53,111 nt of DNA from Actinomycetota bacterium (GTDB taxonomy: Bacteria > Actinomycetota > Aquicultoria > Subteraquimicrobiales > UBA9087), in the NCBI GenBank assembly GCA_030019215.1, contig JASEEZ010000012.1, forward strand, positions 1-53,111, given 5' to 3'. This document shows positions 43,108 through 53,111 of this stretch, in pieces (the stretch's first letter is position 1; the number at the start of each line of letters is the position of its first letter). The notes under the pieces were generated by a model, which did not search any database, was not told where the DNA came from, and was given only the letters and a program-made list of their open reading frames with translations. The translations under genes and the position numbers were made by a program.

Positions 43108-44034
43108 CTATCGGAGCATGGAAACGATCAGTCCATCCAGGATATCATGCTCGCTCACAGTGAGCTCGGTTAATCCCAGCGCTTTCATAATCTCCCGGAG
43201 GATAACTATCCCGGCGACGATGATATCCGCCCGTGCGGGTTCCAGTCCGGCTACCCTCTTGCGCTCCGTCAACGGCATCCTCACCAGCCTCCCGAGGATA
43301 CCCTCGACGGTGGAGATGAGCAGCTTGGAACCGTGTATCCTCTCAGGATCGTAGACTTTCATTTCCTGTTCAATAGCGGAAATGGTGGTTATCGTGCCGG
43401 CCACGCCAAAAGCGATCGGCCCCTCGGTTCGCTCTATCCGATCCGCAGCGGGGCGGACCGTCTCCAAAACGTGGGACCCAAGGGCTTCGATCTCGGAGGC
43501 AAGGGGTGGATCGCTCTTTATGAACATCTCCGTCAGCCTCACACAACCTATATCCAGGCTGAAAACCTGCTCCCCAAAACCGGACCGTCCCAGGATGAGT
43601 TCGGTACTACCTCCCCCGATGTCGATAACCAAAATCGGTCGATGGTCGTGGATCGATGGTCGCCAGTCGTGGGCGACACCAAGGAAAGCGAGCTCGGCCT
43701 CCCGTTTGCCGGTGAGAACTTCAACTTCAAACCCCACTCTATCTCCAACCAGTTCCAGGAAATCATCGGCGTTTCGCGCATCGCGGACTGCGCTGGTGGC
43801 CGCGACCTTGACCCTCCCAACCCCAAACTCCTTTATCATCTTCCCGTAGGCCTCGAGGGTTTCAAGAGTTCTTTCGATGGCCTCCCGCTTCAGCCAGCAG
43901 GTTCTATCCACATCCTCCCCCAGCCGTGTTATCTGGGTTCGCCGGAGTAAAGTCTTGAGCTCACCGCCGAGAGCGAGTTCGGCGATCAATAGACGGGTGG
44001 AGTTGGTGCCGATATCGATGGAAGCGAGCCTCAA
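43108..44034 (-). CDS. ppx: Ppx/GppA phosphatase
   Basis: A 308-aa member of the exopolyphosphatase / pppGpp phosphohydrolase family with the ASKHA fold. LASIDIGTNSTRLLIAEL (residues 2-19) is the phosphate-1 loop, LVIDIGGGSTELILG (about 138-152) the second. Length fits the short one-domain form common in Actinobacteria. It overlaps DUF501 by four bases, ATGA type. Whether polyphosphate or pppGpp is the substrate cannot be told from sequence. Confidence 0.9.
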   Translation of the reverse strand: MRLASIDIGTNSTRLLIAELALGGELKTLLRRTQITRLGEDVDRTCWLKREAIERTLETLEAYGKMIKEFGVGRVKVAATSAVRDARNADDFLELVGDRVGFEVEVLTGKREAELAFLGVAHDWRPSIHDHRPILVIDIGGGSTELILGRSGFGEQVFSLDIGCVRLTEMFIKSDPPLASEIEALGSHVLETVRPAADRIERTEGPIAFGVAGTITTISAIEQEMKVYDPERIHGSKLLISTVEGILGRLVRMPLTERKRVAGLEPARADIIVAGIVILREIMKALGLTELTVSEHDILDGLIVSMLR

Positions 44035-44324
44035 CTTACTTCACACTCCCCGCCGCAGGCGGGGTTATCCTCGCCAATTTTCTCGTGAATCAGCTCGCCA
44101 ACGGGATTGGTTCCCGTGGCGAGGGCCACTTTCTTGACGAGCACGGGACAGGTAAGCCAAAATACCGTGGGGAAGGGGCTCCCATCTTCCAAGATGGGAC
44201 TGGTGGCGATCACCTTGGGACGATTCTTGTAGCAACGTTTCACAACAGCCAACAGATCCCTCGGGCGGCGACCAAGCTGGTTACCAACGACTTTAAAATC
44301 TTTTTCCATCGTTGTGACACGCAT
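44031..44324 (-). CDS. DUF501 family protein
   Basis: A 97-aa protein of DUF501, function unknown, which in Actinobacteria sits between divIC and ppx/gppA as here. Recognisable segments: VGNQLGRRPRDLLAVVKRC, PTVFWLTCPVLVKKVALAT and the C-terminal DNPACGGECEVS. The ATG at 44324 has GGAG six bases upstream; in-frame starts lie also at 44330 and 44336 (TTG). A 17-bp GC palindrome (44048-44064) lies inside the last codons and encodes the NPACGGE part. Confidence 0.85.
   Translation of the reverse strand: MRVTTMEKDFKVVGNQLGRRPRDLLAVVKRCYKNRPKVIATSPILEDGSPFPTVFWLTCPVLVKKVALATGTNPVGELIHEKIGEDNPACGGECEVS
44048..44064. repeat. 17-bp GC palindrome inside DUF501
   Basis: CCCCGCC-GCA-GGCGGGG, identical to the copy inside mfd at 49582-49598, inserted in the coding sequence without breaking the frame. 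Confidence 0.75.
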
Positions 44325-44338
44325 TCGCATCTCCAATT

Positions 44339-44358
44339 AAAAAAGCCCGCAACGGGCT
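44339..44358 (-). terminator. Rho-independent terminator after the S1-domain gene
   Basis: On the minus strand AGCCCG-TTG-CGGGCT followed by TTTTT, six base pairs. It lies downstream of the S1 gene and its MITE insertion and directly before the DUF501 ribosome-binding site. Confidence 0.8.
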
Positions 44359-44397
44359 CCTCTCAATATTATAACTCATCTATCTGGAATGGACTAG

Positions 44398-44467
44398 TAC
44401 CGTTACAACTATTTCCTATATCACTTCTTTCAATTGACAAATGCTCTACCTTAAAGTTGTAACGGCA
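44398..44467. mobile_element. MITE-like element, internally deleted copy (70 bp)
   Basis: TIRs TACCGTTACAACT and AGTTGTAACGGCA flanked by exact CTAG duplications (44394-44397, 44468-44471). Its two halves match the two ends of the 170-bp copy at 33986-34155, the middle 100 bp being absent. The right-hand CTAG contains the TAG stop of the S1-domain gene. Confidence 0.82.
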
Positions 44468-44848
44468 CTAGGAGCGCTTATTCTTTCGTTCCTTATCCAG
44501 GCTCTCCAATCTCTCTTTGCTCTGCTTTTTGAACTGTTTCAACATCCTCTCAAAAGCTTCATTGTGGGTACGAGACACTGGCTTTGCACGCTGAGGGGTG
44601 CGGCCCCTCTCCCCCTGTTTAGCCTGTCTCAGGGAAAGGTCAATCTTCCCATCCTCCTTTATCGCCACCACCTTCACCTTCACTTTATCGCCTTCTCTCA
44701 AAAAATCCCTCACATCCCTGACATAGGAATCATCAACCTCCGAGATGCGAATCAAACCAGTCTCACCCGTGGATAGTTCCACAAAGGCGCCAAAGTTCAT
44801 GATCTTGGTTACCTTACCTTCTAAAACATTCCCTATCTCTAATGCCAT
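44468..44848 (-). CDS. S1-domain RNA-binding protein
   Basis: A 126-aa protein with an S1 domain at residues 3-74: GNVLEGKVTKIMNFGAFVEL, TGLIRISEVDDSYVRDV and GDKVKVKVVAIKEDGKIDLS. The C-terminal 50 residues are basic and helical. It resembles the YabR / general stress protein 13 type that sits next to divIC in Gram-positives, and probably binds RNA or ribosomes. Its TAG stop is the CTAG flank of the MITE copy, so the last codons may have been altered by the insertion. Confidence 0.88.
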   Translation of the reverse strand: MALEIGNVLEGKVTKIMNFGAFVELSTGETGLIRISEVDDSYVRDVRDFLREGDKVKVKVVAIKEDGKIDLSLRQAKQGERGRTPQRAKPVSRTHNEAFERMLKQFKKQSKERLESLDKERKNKRS

Positions 44849-44930
44849 ATCCTTATAAAGCTCCCTTCAGAATCTCCCCTCATCGGATGCAGGTAATTTT
44901 AACTATCTTGCGGGCAAAATGTCAAATCGT

Positions 44931-44945
44931 TAAGTTGTAACGGTA
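44931..44945. mobile_element. Solo end of a MITE-like element
   Basis: TAAGTTGTAACGGTA is a right-hand TIR that shares the CTAG at 44946-44949 with the neighbouring element. No matching left end is visible in 44849-44930. Confidence 0.6.
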
Positions 44946-44949
44946 CTAG

Positions 44950-45037
44950 TGCCGTTACAACTATCTCCAGCTAATTCCGTTGGAAGATCATTTTTCTAAC
45001 AGATGAGAATAATTAGGTAAATTAAGTTGTAACGGTA
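44950..45037. mobile_element. MITE-like element (88 bp)
   Basis: TIRs TGCCGTTACAACT and AAGTTGTAACGGTA flanked by exact CTAG duplications (44946-44949, 45038-45041). Its interior differs from the other two copies. The right CTAG contains the TAG stop of ftsB. Confidence 0.8.
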
Positions 45038-45463
45038 CTAGTCGAACAGGTTTTTAAGAAAAGCTTCAAACTTTTGCCAGAGGGTCCTCTCCCGTTTCTG
45101 GGGTTTGGATTCATCGGATCGCTCCTCCCCTTTCGGGGGAACCACAAGATAAGCGCTTTCACCCTCCTTGACCAAGCCCAACTCCTCTCTGGCCAATTTC
45201 TCGACGTACTCGTCGGATTTAAGATGAGCTATCTCCTCCCTCAAAGCCTGATTTTCCTCTCGGAGAGCCGCCACTTTTTGCTCCAACTCTCCCACTTCCT
45301 CCTCTCGCTCCAGTCGCTGGCCCAGGGGGAGAAGAGACCAAGCCAACAGCGCCACTGCCGCTATCACGATGAGGGTGCCAACTGGCCCAATCTTCAACCT
45401 TCTCTTTTTCCTTCCCGCCGATTTAATCCTCACTACTTTAGGATATCTCCTCAACCCGGTCAT
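45038..45463 (-). CDS. ftsB: FtsB/DivIC-type cell-division protein
   Basis: A 141-aa bitopic protein: a basic cytoplasmic N-terminus (KSAGRKKRRLKIG), a transmembrane helix (VGTLIVIAAVALLAWSLLPL) and a coiled coil with Leu/Glu heptads (LEQKVAALREENQALREEIA). The segment VEKLAREELGLVKEGE is characteristic of the DivIC/FtsB family, which joins the divisome. The ATG at 45463 has AAAGGG six bases upstream; a longer frame starts inside a repeat and is less likely. The TAG stop lies on a MITE flank. Confidence 0.87.
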   Translation of the reverse strand: MTGLRRYPKVVRIKSAGRKKRRLKIGPVGTLIVIAAVALLAWSLLPLGQRLEREEEVGELEQKVAALREENQALREEIAHLKSDEYVEKLAREELGLVKEGESAYLVVPPKGEERSDESKPQKRERTLWQKFEAFLKNLFD

Positions 45464-45489
45464 CAACATCCCTTTACCCTTCACAACTC

Positions 45490-45565
45490 CTTCAGGGTAA
45501 CCCTGACCCTTCGACAAACTCAGGGTCATCCTGAGGGATTCGAAGGATGAGGAAATCGAAGGGTT
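45490..45565. repeat. Palindrome-rich repeat between ftsB and pyk
   Basis: TCAGGG-TAA-CCCTGA (45492-45506) is followed by ACCCTTCGACAAACTCAGGG, TCATCCTGAGG and an inverted CGAAGGGTT. Repeats of this CCTTCGAC ... CTCAGG style also precede tRNA-Leu. The last bases overlap the 3' end of pyk. Confidence 0.6.
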
Positions 45566-46979
45566 ACTCGACCTCTTGCACTTTAATTATATCAGTGGTT
45601 CCCGGAACATTTACAAGCACTCCGGCCGTGATGACCACTCTATCCCCCTTTGCGACCAAGCCCCTCCCTTGAACAGCCCTCACTCCCCTATCAAAGACCT
45701 CATTTATGTCCTTGCTGGGAGGCACAAGGAGGGGAATGACCCCCCAAGAGAAAGCCAGTTGTCTCACCGTCCCCTTCTCAGGACTAACGGCAACGATCCC
45801 AGCCGGAGGACGATATCGAGAAACCCGCCTGGCAGTACTTCCGGACTGCGTGGCCGTGACGATGAACCCGACCCCCAAATCCGCCGCCAATTCGCAAGCG
45901 GCGAAGCTGATGGCATCCGAAACATCCCTTTTTACCCAGTCGCTCTTGTGAATCAACTGCCCCGCATAGTCGATAAAGGACTCCGTCTTCTCGGCTATGG
46001 TGGCCATCGTCCTGACGGCCTCCAGGGGGTAGCTCCCCACCGCCGTCTCCCCTGAAAGCATCAGGGCATCAGTGCCATCGAAAATGGCGTTGGCCACATC
46101 ACTGGCTTCAGCCCTCGTTGGACGAGGGGACGCCAACATCGATTCCAGCATCTGGGTGGCGATGACCACCGGCTTCCCGCTCTTCATAGCCTTGCCAATT
46201 ACCCTCTTTTGAACCAGGGGCACCTCCTCAGCGGACATCTCCACCCCCAAGTCTCCCCTGGCCACCATAACCCCATCCGCGACTTCCAAGATTTCATCGA
46301 TGTTCTCCACCGCCTCGCGTCTCTCCACCTTGGCCACGATCAAGATGGGGGATCCCTCTTCAGCAACAAGCTTTTTCAATCTCGCCACATCGGAAGCGCT
46401 CCTCACAAAGGACATAGCCACCCAATCCACGCCTCTGGTCAAGGCAAACTTCAAATCCTTCTTGTCCTTCTCGGTGATAGGATCCATACTTAAAGAGACA
46501 TCGGGAAGATTCATCCCCCTGTGGGCGCGAAGTCTTCCTCCAATGACAACCCTGCAAAGAATGTCGCTTCCCTTTACCTCTTCCACCCGCAACTCCAAAA
46601 GACCGGAATCGATGAGGATGTTATCCCCGGGGGAGACATCCCCGGGGAGCCCAGCGAAGCTCACGGAGGCGACCTTCTTGTTCCCCTCGATGGAGCGAGT
46701 GGTCAGAGTGAATCCGGCTCCCTCTTCGAGGATTACCTCCTCGCTGGAGATATCGCCAATTCTGATCCTCGGACCCTGCAGGTCCGCCAATATCGCCAAG
46801 GGGTGTTCAAGCTCGGCCGAAAGACGACGCAAATTATCGATATCCTCCGCCTTCTCCTTGCGAGTACCGTGGGAAAAATTGAGGCGAGCGACATCCATCC
46901 CAGCGAGCATGAGCTCCCTTAAAACTTCGGGCTTCTGGCTGGCGGGACCGATCGTGCACACTACCTTGGTGCGACGCAT
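45564..46979 (-). CDS. pyk: Pyruvate kinase
   Basis: The last step of glycolysis (phosphoenolpyruvate + ADP to pyruvate + ATP). 471 aa from the ATG at 46979, which has GGGGTGG upstream. KVVCTIGPAS and VARLNFSHG open the barrel; DLQGPRIRIG, GVDWVAMSFVRSASDV, VMVARGDLGVEMSAEEVP (signature region) and ATQMLESM follow. No extra C-terminal PEP-utiliser domain is present. GPRIR replaces the more usual GPKIR. Enolase, its metabolic neighbour, is upstream on the same strand, 311 bp away. Confidence 0.96.
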   Translation of the reverse strand: MRRTKVVCTIGPASQKPEVLRELMLAGMDVARLNFSHGTRKEKAEDIDNLRRLSAELEHPLAILADLQGPRIRIGDISSEEVILEEGAGFTLTTRSIEGNKKVASVSFAGLPGDVSPGDNILIDSGLLELRVEEVKGSDILCRVVIGGRLRAHRGMNLPDVSLSMDPITEKDKKDLKFALTRGVDWVAMSFVRSASDVARLKKLVAEEGSPILIVAKVERREAVENIDEILEVADGVMVARGDLGVEMSAEEVPLVQKRVIGKAMKSGKPVVIATQMLESMLASPRPTRAEASDVANAIFDGTDALMLSGETAVGSYPLEAVRTMATIAEKTESFIDYAGQLIHKSDWVKRDVSDAISFAACELAADLGVGFIVTATQSGSTARRVSRYRPPAGIVAVSPEKGTVRQLAFSWGVIPLLVPPSKDINEVFDRGVRAVQGRGLVAKGDRVVITAGVLVNVPGTTDIIKVQEVE

Positions 46980-46988
46980 TGTAACCAC

Positions 46989-47290
46989 CCCAGTCGGGAG
47001 TTAGTAGTCGATAACAAGCTAAGAATTAAGGTTCTTCGCCAAAAATAGTGGGTGGATTCTATATAGCGAGGGCAAAGTGCTTAAGAAAACCGTGTCGCAG
47101 CCCAGCATTTAAAAGGTTTTGATAGCTCTTAAGTTAGCGCTGGGCGAGACCCGAGCGGCCCCGTAGACGCGATAGCGTTCTTCGGAGTGTTTTCGTAGCA
47201 CTTTAGCCCGAGCTCCGTTACCTGTCTTGTTAACACCTTCCAAATTAATAAGTTTATCCACTAAAAATGGGGAAGAACCAGAATTAAAAA
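46989..47290. other. Structured intergenic stretch between eno and pyk
   Basis: No gene. I see GCCCAGC (47100-47106) pairing with GCTGGGC (47139-47145), AAAGTGCT (near 47075) pairing with AGCACTTT (near 47201), and two CTTAAG sites. This could be a leader or terminator region for the eno/pyk transcripts, but no known riboswitch is recognised. Confidence 0.35.
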
Positions 47291-49379
<2,089 letters not shown>

Positions 49380-49437
49380 CTAAAATCTTCTCTCCTCGAG
49401 AAATTATCAGGAAACCAAATTGGCTCATCCCAGTTCT

Positions 49438-52400
49438 TCAGGAGGACAGTCGTATTATATCACCCAACAATCGGTGACCGAAAGAGAGGACTCCCCCTTT
49501 ATCGACACCTCGAAGGATCAAGGTTCTCCGCCTGGGGTTGAAATCCAAATCGGGATAAACCCCACCAATGGCTTGCAGCCACCCCGCCGCAGGCGGGGTA
49601 AATGGGGAAAGGAGGAGATTGCCCTCTTCCCAGCGGATATTGGCAACTCCCGCATCTCGCGCCATGACCTTGAGTTTGCACACCTCGATTAGGTTTTCCG
49701 TCTCTCGAGGCAAAGGGCCGTATCTATCCCGGAGTTCCCCTCCTGTCTCTTTAGCCTTCTCGAGATCATCGATGGAGGCGATGCGCTGATAGGCCTCTAT
49801 CCTTAAGAACTCCTCGGTGACGAAATCGCGAGGAATGTAAGCATTCACGGGAAGATCGACCTTGACCTCCAGGGGCTTTCTGGCCGGTTTCCCCCGAATC
49901 TCCTCCACCGCCTCCTGCAAAAGCCGGCAGTAGAGCTCGAATCCCACAGCGGCAATGTGGCCGTGCTGCTCGGGACCAAGAAGATTTCCGGCCCCCCTGA
50001 TCTCGAGATCCCTCAGGGCAATCTTTAGACCCGATCCCAGCTCGGTGAATTCTCCGATGGTCTTTAGTCTATCGGTAGCGGCCGGTGTCAGAGTCTTGTC
50101 TGAGGAGAAAAAGAAGTAAGCATAAGCCCGGTGGTTTGCCCTGCCCACTCTCCCCCTCAACTGATAAAGCTGGGCCAAGCCGAGCTTGTCGGCTTCATCG
50201 ACGATGAGGGTATTCACGGAGGGAATATCTATCCCTGACTCGATTATGGTGGTGCAGACCAAAACATCGTACTTACTGGCCAGGAAATCGAGCATAACCC
50301 GCTCCAAATCATCTTCGGGCATCTGTCCGTGGGCAACGGCAATCCTGGCTTCAGGCACCAACTCCATCACCCTCCGGGCAGCCCCATCGATGACCTCAAC
50401 TCGATTATGAACGTAGTAGATCTGCCCGCCTCGAGCCAGCTCCCTTCGAATGGCGCTCTGGATGAGCCCCTCATCCTCCTCACCAACATAGGTATAGATG
50501 GGATAGCGATCCTCGGGGGGAGTATCGATGATGCTCATATCTCTTATCCCCGTGAGAGACATCTGCAGGGTCCTCGGAATTGGGGTAGCCGTAAGGGTGA
50601 TTACGTCCACCGTCTCTTTTAAATTCTTCAGGTGTTCCTTATGGGCAACTCCAAAGCGTTGTTCCTCGTCGATCACAACCAATCCCAGATCCTTGGCTTT
50701 AACATCCCTCTGAAGAAGACGATGGGTCCCGATGAGGATATCCACCCTCCCCAGAGCAAAATCGGCGGATATCCTCCTCTGTTCTCTCGGTGATTTGAAT
50801 CTGCTCAGCATCTCCACAACCACCGGAAAGACTGAAAGCCTCTCGCGAAAGTTGTTATAATGCTGCTGAGCCAGGATGGTGGTGGGAACCAAGACAATTA
50901 CTTGTTTGCCATCCATCACTGCCTTGAAGGCGGCCCTGATGGCCACCTCCGTCTTACCGTAACCCACATCGCCACAGATGAGTCTGTCCATCGGTCTGAG
51001 GCTCTCCATGTCGTCCTTGACATCAGCTATTGCTTGTTGTTGATCGGGTGTCTCCTCAAAGGGGAAGGCATCCCCCAGTTCCCTCTGCCAAGGCGTGTCG
51101 GGTGAAAAGGAGAAGCCCCCGCTGCTCAGCCGCTTGGCGTAAAGAGTTAGGAGATTAAAGGCCATCTTCTTGACGGATTCCTTCGCTCTCCTTTTGGCTC
51201 GCGACCACTCCCTTCCTCCCAAACGGGATATCTTGGGTGGCTGAGTGCTCTCTCCGATGTACTTGGAGACCTTATCCACCTGATCGGCCGGAACGTACAA
51301 CTTATCTCCTCGGGCATACTCCAGGACCATGTAATCCCTAACGACTCCCTCCACCTCCTGCTGAGATAGGCCAGCGTATCTGGCAATCCCGTGATTCACA
51401 TGAACGACATAATCCCCCTCCTCGATATCGACGAAACCCATCAAGGGGAGGGCCCTTGTTTGCCTCTCCCGTCGCTCCTCTCTATGCTTGATGAAGATGT
51501 CGCAGTCGCTCAAACAGGCCAGACCAGCATCCTTGAAAATAAACCCCCGGCTCAAATTCCCAACGGTTAAAATCACCTTCCCTGAAGTCAAAGGCATCTC
51601 CCCTTCAGGGTGAACCTTCAGGGTGAACTCATCCAGACAAAGAATGGACTCGATTCCCCTCTCCTCCAGCACCTCCCTCAATCTCTCAGCGCCTCCTCGA
51701 TCCCTGGAGACGATACAGACGAGAAACTCCTTTTTGAGTTCCTTTATGAGCCTCTCGAGCCGATCGATGCTTCCCAACATCGGCTCCACAGGGGAACACC
51801 GGAATTCGGCCAACCGCCCTCTCAGCCTCGTTCTGATGGAGACCAAATCCAATCGCTGCCTCTTCGACCAGAGATCGAGGACATCATCCGGAGAGAGGTA
51901 ATACGAGGCAGGTGGTGGGAGGATGCTCCCGGAAAGGAGAGCTTCATCTAGAGCCTTGGTTTGTCGCAGGTAGAACTCGGCCGCCTCATTCTCGACCTCC
52001 TTGGTTTCATGCAGGATCACCACCCCATTGGAGGGAAAGTAGTCAAGAAGGGTACCCAGTCCCTCGTGGAGAAAAGGAGTGTAAACCTCGATCCCCTCAA
52101 AGTAGGAAAGTTCCCTCAATTTCCTCAAATCTTCCTCCAGCCTTCCACCAGGCAACTTCCCGCTCAAAAGATCAAGGGCTCTTTCGGCGGTTTGACGATT
52201 TAAAACAAGCTCACGGCGGGGAAAGATCGAAGTCCCCTCCAACGAGGAGATAGAACGCTGGGAAGAGATCATGAACTCCCGAATGGATTCTATCTCGTCT
52301 CCAAAAAACTCGATCCTTAAAGGATGCTCCGTAGTGGGAGGAAAGACATCCACTATCCCTCCCCTGATGCTGAAATGTCCCTTCGCCTCCACCATGGGGA

Positions 52401-52923
52401 CCCGCTCGTAACCCATCTTCAGAAGTTCCCTCGAGAGGCGATGAAGATCGCACTCCCGACCGACCTTTATCTCCAATGGCTCAGTCAATCCAGCGGCGAG
52501 GAGAGGAATTTTCTGCATGAGCGTCTGGACGGCGGTGACAGCGACGGTGGGTGACCCCCTTCGAAGCCGATTCAAGACCTCCAGTCGCCTCCCCACTATC
52601 TCGCTCCTGGGCGAAAGCCGCTCGTAGGGAAGAACCTCCCAATCAGGAAAGAGAAGAGTGGAGGGAAGAAAGTTAGCCATATCCTTGACCAGCTCCTGGG
52701 CGTCCTTCACCGTGGGGGTGATGATCAGAAAAGGCCTTTTCGCTTCCCGAAAAAGCCCGGCCATAAGATAGGGACGAAGGGGATCGGGGGTAAAAATGGT
52801 CAGGTTCTCTCCGGCCAGCAGATCACCGACCAGCCTTCTGAAATTATCGTTTTCCTTTAAGCAGCCAAGTAGCATCCTCAGACTCAACTTCGACCCCCGC
52901 TCCTCATGAAGAGAGGAAAGCAA
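49438..52923 (-). CDS. mfd: Transcription-repair coupling factor Mfd
   Basis: An 1161-aa SF2 translocase that removes RNA polymerase stalled at lesions and recruits UvrA. Domains in order: UvrB-like N-terminus (about 1-330), the CarD-like RNA-polymerase-interacting domain with GDYVVHVNHGIARYAGL (about 500), the translocase with GDVGYGKTEVAIRAAF (about 651), VVIDEEQRFGV and GRVGRANHRAYAYFF, and the TRCF C-terminal domain. A 17-bp GC palindrome (49582-49598) lies in codons about 1109-1114 of the C-terminal domain, encoding TPPAAG. It heads the run toward mazG and eno, 58 bp before mazG. Confidence 0.96.
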   Translation of the reverse strand: MLSSLHEERGSKLSLRMLLGCLKENDNFRRLVGDLLAGENLTIFTPDPLRPYLMAGLFREAKRPFLIITPTVKDAQELVKDMANFLPSTLLFPDWEVLPYERLSPRSEIVGRRLEVLNRLRRGSPTVAVTAVQTLMQKIPLLAAGLTEPLEIKVGRECDLHRLSRELLKMGYERVPMVEAKGHFSIRGGIVDVFPPTTEHPLRIEFFGDEIESIREFMISSQRSISSLEGTSIFPRRELVLNRQTAERALDLLSGKLPGGRLEEDLRKLRELSYFEGIEVYTPFLHEGLGTLLDYFPSNGVVILHETKEVENEAAEFYLRQTKALDEALLSGSILPPPASYYLSPDDVLDLWSKRQRLDLVSIRTRLRGRLAEFRCSPVEPMLGSIDRLERLIKELKKEFLVCIVSRDRGGAERLREVLEERGIESILCLDEFTLKVHPEGEMPLTSGKVILTVGNLSRGFIFKDAGLACLSDCDIFIKHREERRERQTRALPLMGFVDIEEGDYVVHVNHGIARYAGLSQQEVEGVVRDYMVLEYARGDKLYVPADQVDKVSKYIGESTQPPKISRLGGREWSRAKRRAKESVKKMAFNLLTLYAKRLSSGGFSFSPDTPWQRELGDAFPFEETPDQQQAIADVKDDMESLRPMDRLICGDVGYGKTEVAIRAAFKAVMDGKQVIVLVPTTILAQQHYNNFRERLSVFPVVVEMLSRFKSPREQRRISADFALGRVDILIGTHRLLQRDVKAKDLGLVVIDEEQRFGVAHKEHLKNLKETVDVITLTATPIPRTLQMSLTGIRDMSIIDTPPEDRYPIYTYVGEEDEGLIQSAIRRELARGGQIYYVHNRVEVIDGAARRVMELVPEARIAVAHGQMPEDDLERVMLDFLASKYDVLVCTTIIESGIDIPSVNTLIVDEADKLGLAQLYQLRGRVGRANHRAYAYFFFSSDKTLTPAATDRLKTIGEFTELGSGLKIALRDLEIRGAGNLLGPEQHGHIAAVGFELYCRLLQEAVEEIRGKPARKPLEVKVDLPVNAYIPRDFVTEEFLRIEAYQRIASIDDLEKAKETGGELRDRYGPLPRETENLIEVCKLKVMARDAGVANIRWEEGNLLLSPFTPPAAGWLQAIGGVYPDLDFNPRRRTLILRGVDKGGVLSFGHRLLGDIIRLSS
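49582..49598. repeat. 17-bp GC palindrome inside mfd
   Basis: CCCCGCC-GCA-GGCGGGG, the same sequence as in DUF501, in frame within the C-terminal domain of Mfd. Confidence 0.75.
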
Positions 52924-52982
52924 AAATATTTTTTGGGTAAGCCAAATGGGCCTCGGCAGGATTTACCCAGGCCTCTGATAAG

Positions 52983-53017
52983 TTATTCGTTATTCGTTAT
53001 TCGTTGCTCGTTATTGG
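52983..53017. repeat. Heptamer tandem repeat TTATTCG x5
   Basis: TTATTCG three times, then TTGCTCG and TTATTGG, upstream of mfd. Simple slippage repeat; it lies in the promoter region of mfd. Confidence 0.7.
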
Positions 53018-53064
53018 CAATTCGTCATTAGTCATTCGAAATTAGCTAATTTCTAGCTGACAAG

Positions 53065-53108
53065 TAGCATAACATCGTTGACACAAAAATAGCACAACAT
53101 CGTTTACA
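53065..53108. repeat. Two direct repeats with a 25-bp period at the right edge, IS-end-like
   Basis: TAGCATAACATCGTTGACA (53065) and TAGCACAACATCGTTTACA (53090). On the minus strand each reads TGTNAACGATGTTNTGCTA, the kind of multiple terminal repeat that borders some insertion sequences; the element itself would lie beyond the window. Confidence 0.45.
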
Positions 53109-53111
53109 GCT

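Overview
The window reads as a chromosomal segment of a deep-branching, probably anaerobic and thermophilic bacterium. The run mfd - mazG - eno - pyk - ftsB/divIC - S1-domain protein - DUF501 - ppx/gppA resembles the arrangement around eno in Actinobacteria. A bacterial initiator tRNA, feoAB/fur and mfd rule out an archaeon in spite of the V/A-type ATPase. An early-branching actinobacterial lineage is my best guess; it rests on gene order, not on a phylogeny.

Left part (about 1-17,700). This is a visibly AT-rich accessory island, transcribed almost entirely leftward. It holds, from left to right: IS-end-like repeats; a TPR-like gene; the debris of a restriction-modification locus (a DUF262 fragment, a 400-aa unknown gene, and the C-terminal tails of a specificity subunit and a methylase); a SIR2-like fragment that runs into tandem repeats; a six-gene defence-type module; and an AbiE-type toxin-antitoxin pair with a perfect palindromic operator. 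In transcription order the module is SNF2-type helicase with a C-terminal DUF3883-like domain, NYN/PIN-like nuclease, a 328-aa unknown with HEPN-like features, DUF1156 DNA methyltransferase, a small membrane-anchored protein and a DUF499 ATPase. It is the best candidate here for a poorly described system. The island ends at an initiator tRNA gene, next to a broken copy of its 5' half.

Middle part (about 18,000-34,000). GC-richer core genes follow: tldD-pmbA rightward, then a complete leftward V/A-type ATPase operon in the order F-I-K-E-C-G-A-B-D of the Enterococcus hirae ntp operon. The K subunit carries the full set of Na+ ligands known from E. hirae NtpK. The catalytic A subunit is interrupted in its P-loop by a 555-residue intein with a LAGLIDADG endonuclease. 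Just upstream, on the same strand, lie a HAD phosphatase, a CcdA-like thiol transporter, a TPR membrane protein and a small Cys-rich protein.

Right part (about 34,000-53,111). A leftward cluster encodes a MerR regulator with a Cys-rich tail, an Mrp ATPase, two NifX-like proteins, two zinc-ribbon proteins, two MinD-type ATPases with ferredoxin inserts and a radical SAM protein; it looks like a metal-cluster assembly or redox module. Next come a fur-feoA-feoB iron operon with a palindromic operator, tRNA-Leu(UAA), ppx/gppA, DUF501, S1 protein, ftsB, pyk, eno, mazG and mfd.

Small repeats are abundant. A MITE-like family (about 14-bp TIRs, CTAG target duplications; 170, 70 and 88 bp copies) sits directly on the stop codons of the S1 and ftsB genes. 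17-bp GC palindromes lie inside the DUF501 and mfd coding sequences. A 260-bp stretch after pmbA is almost entirely hairpins. Reading of composition, repeats and motifs was by eye; no database search was run.
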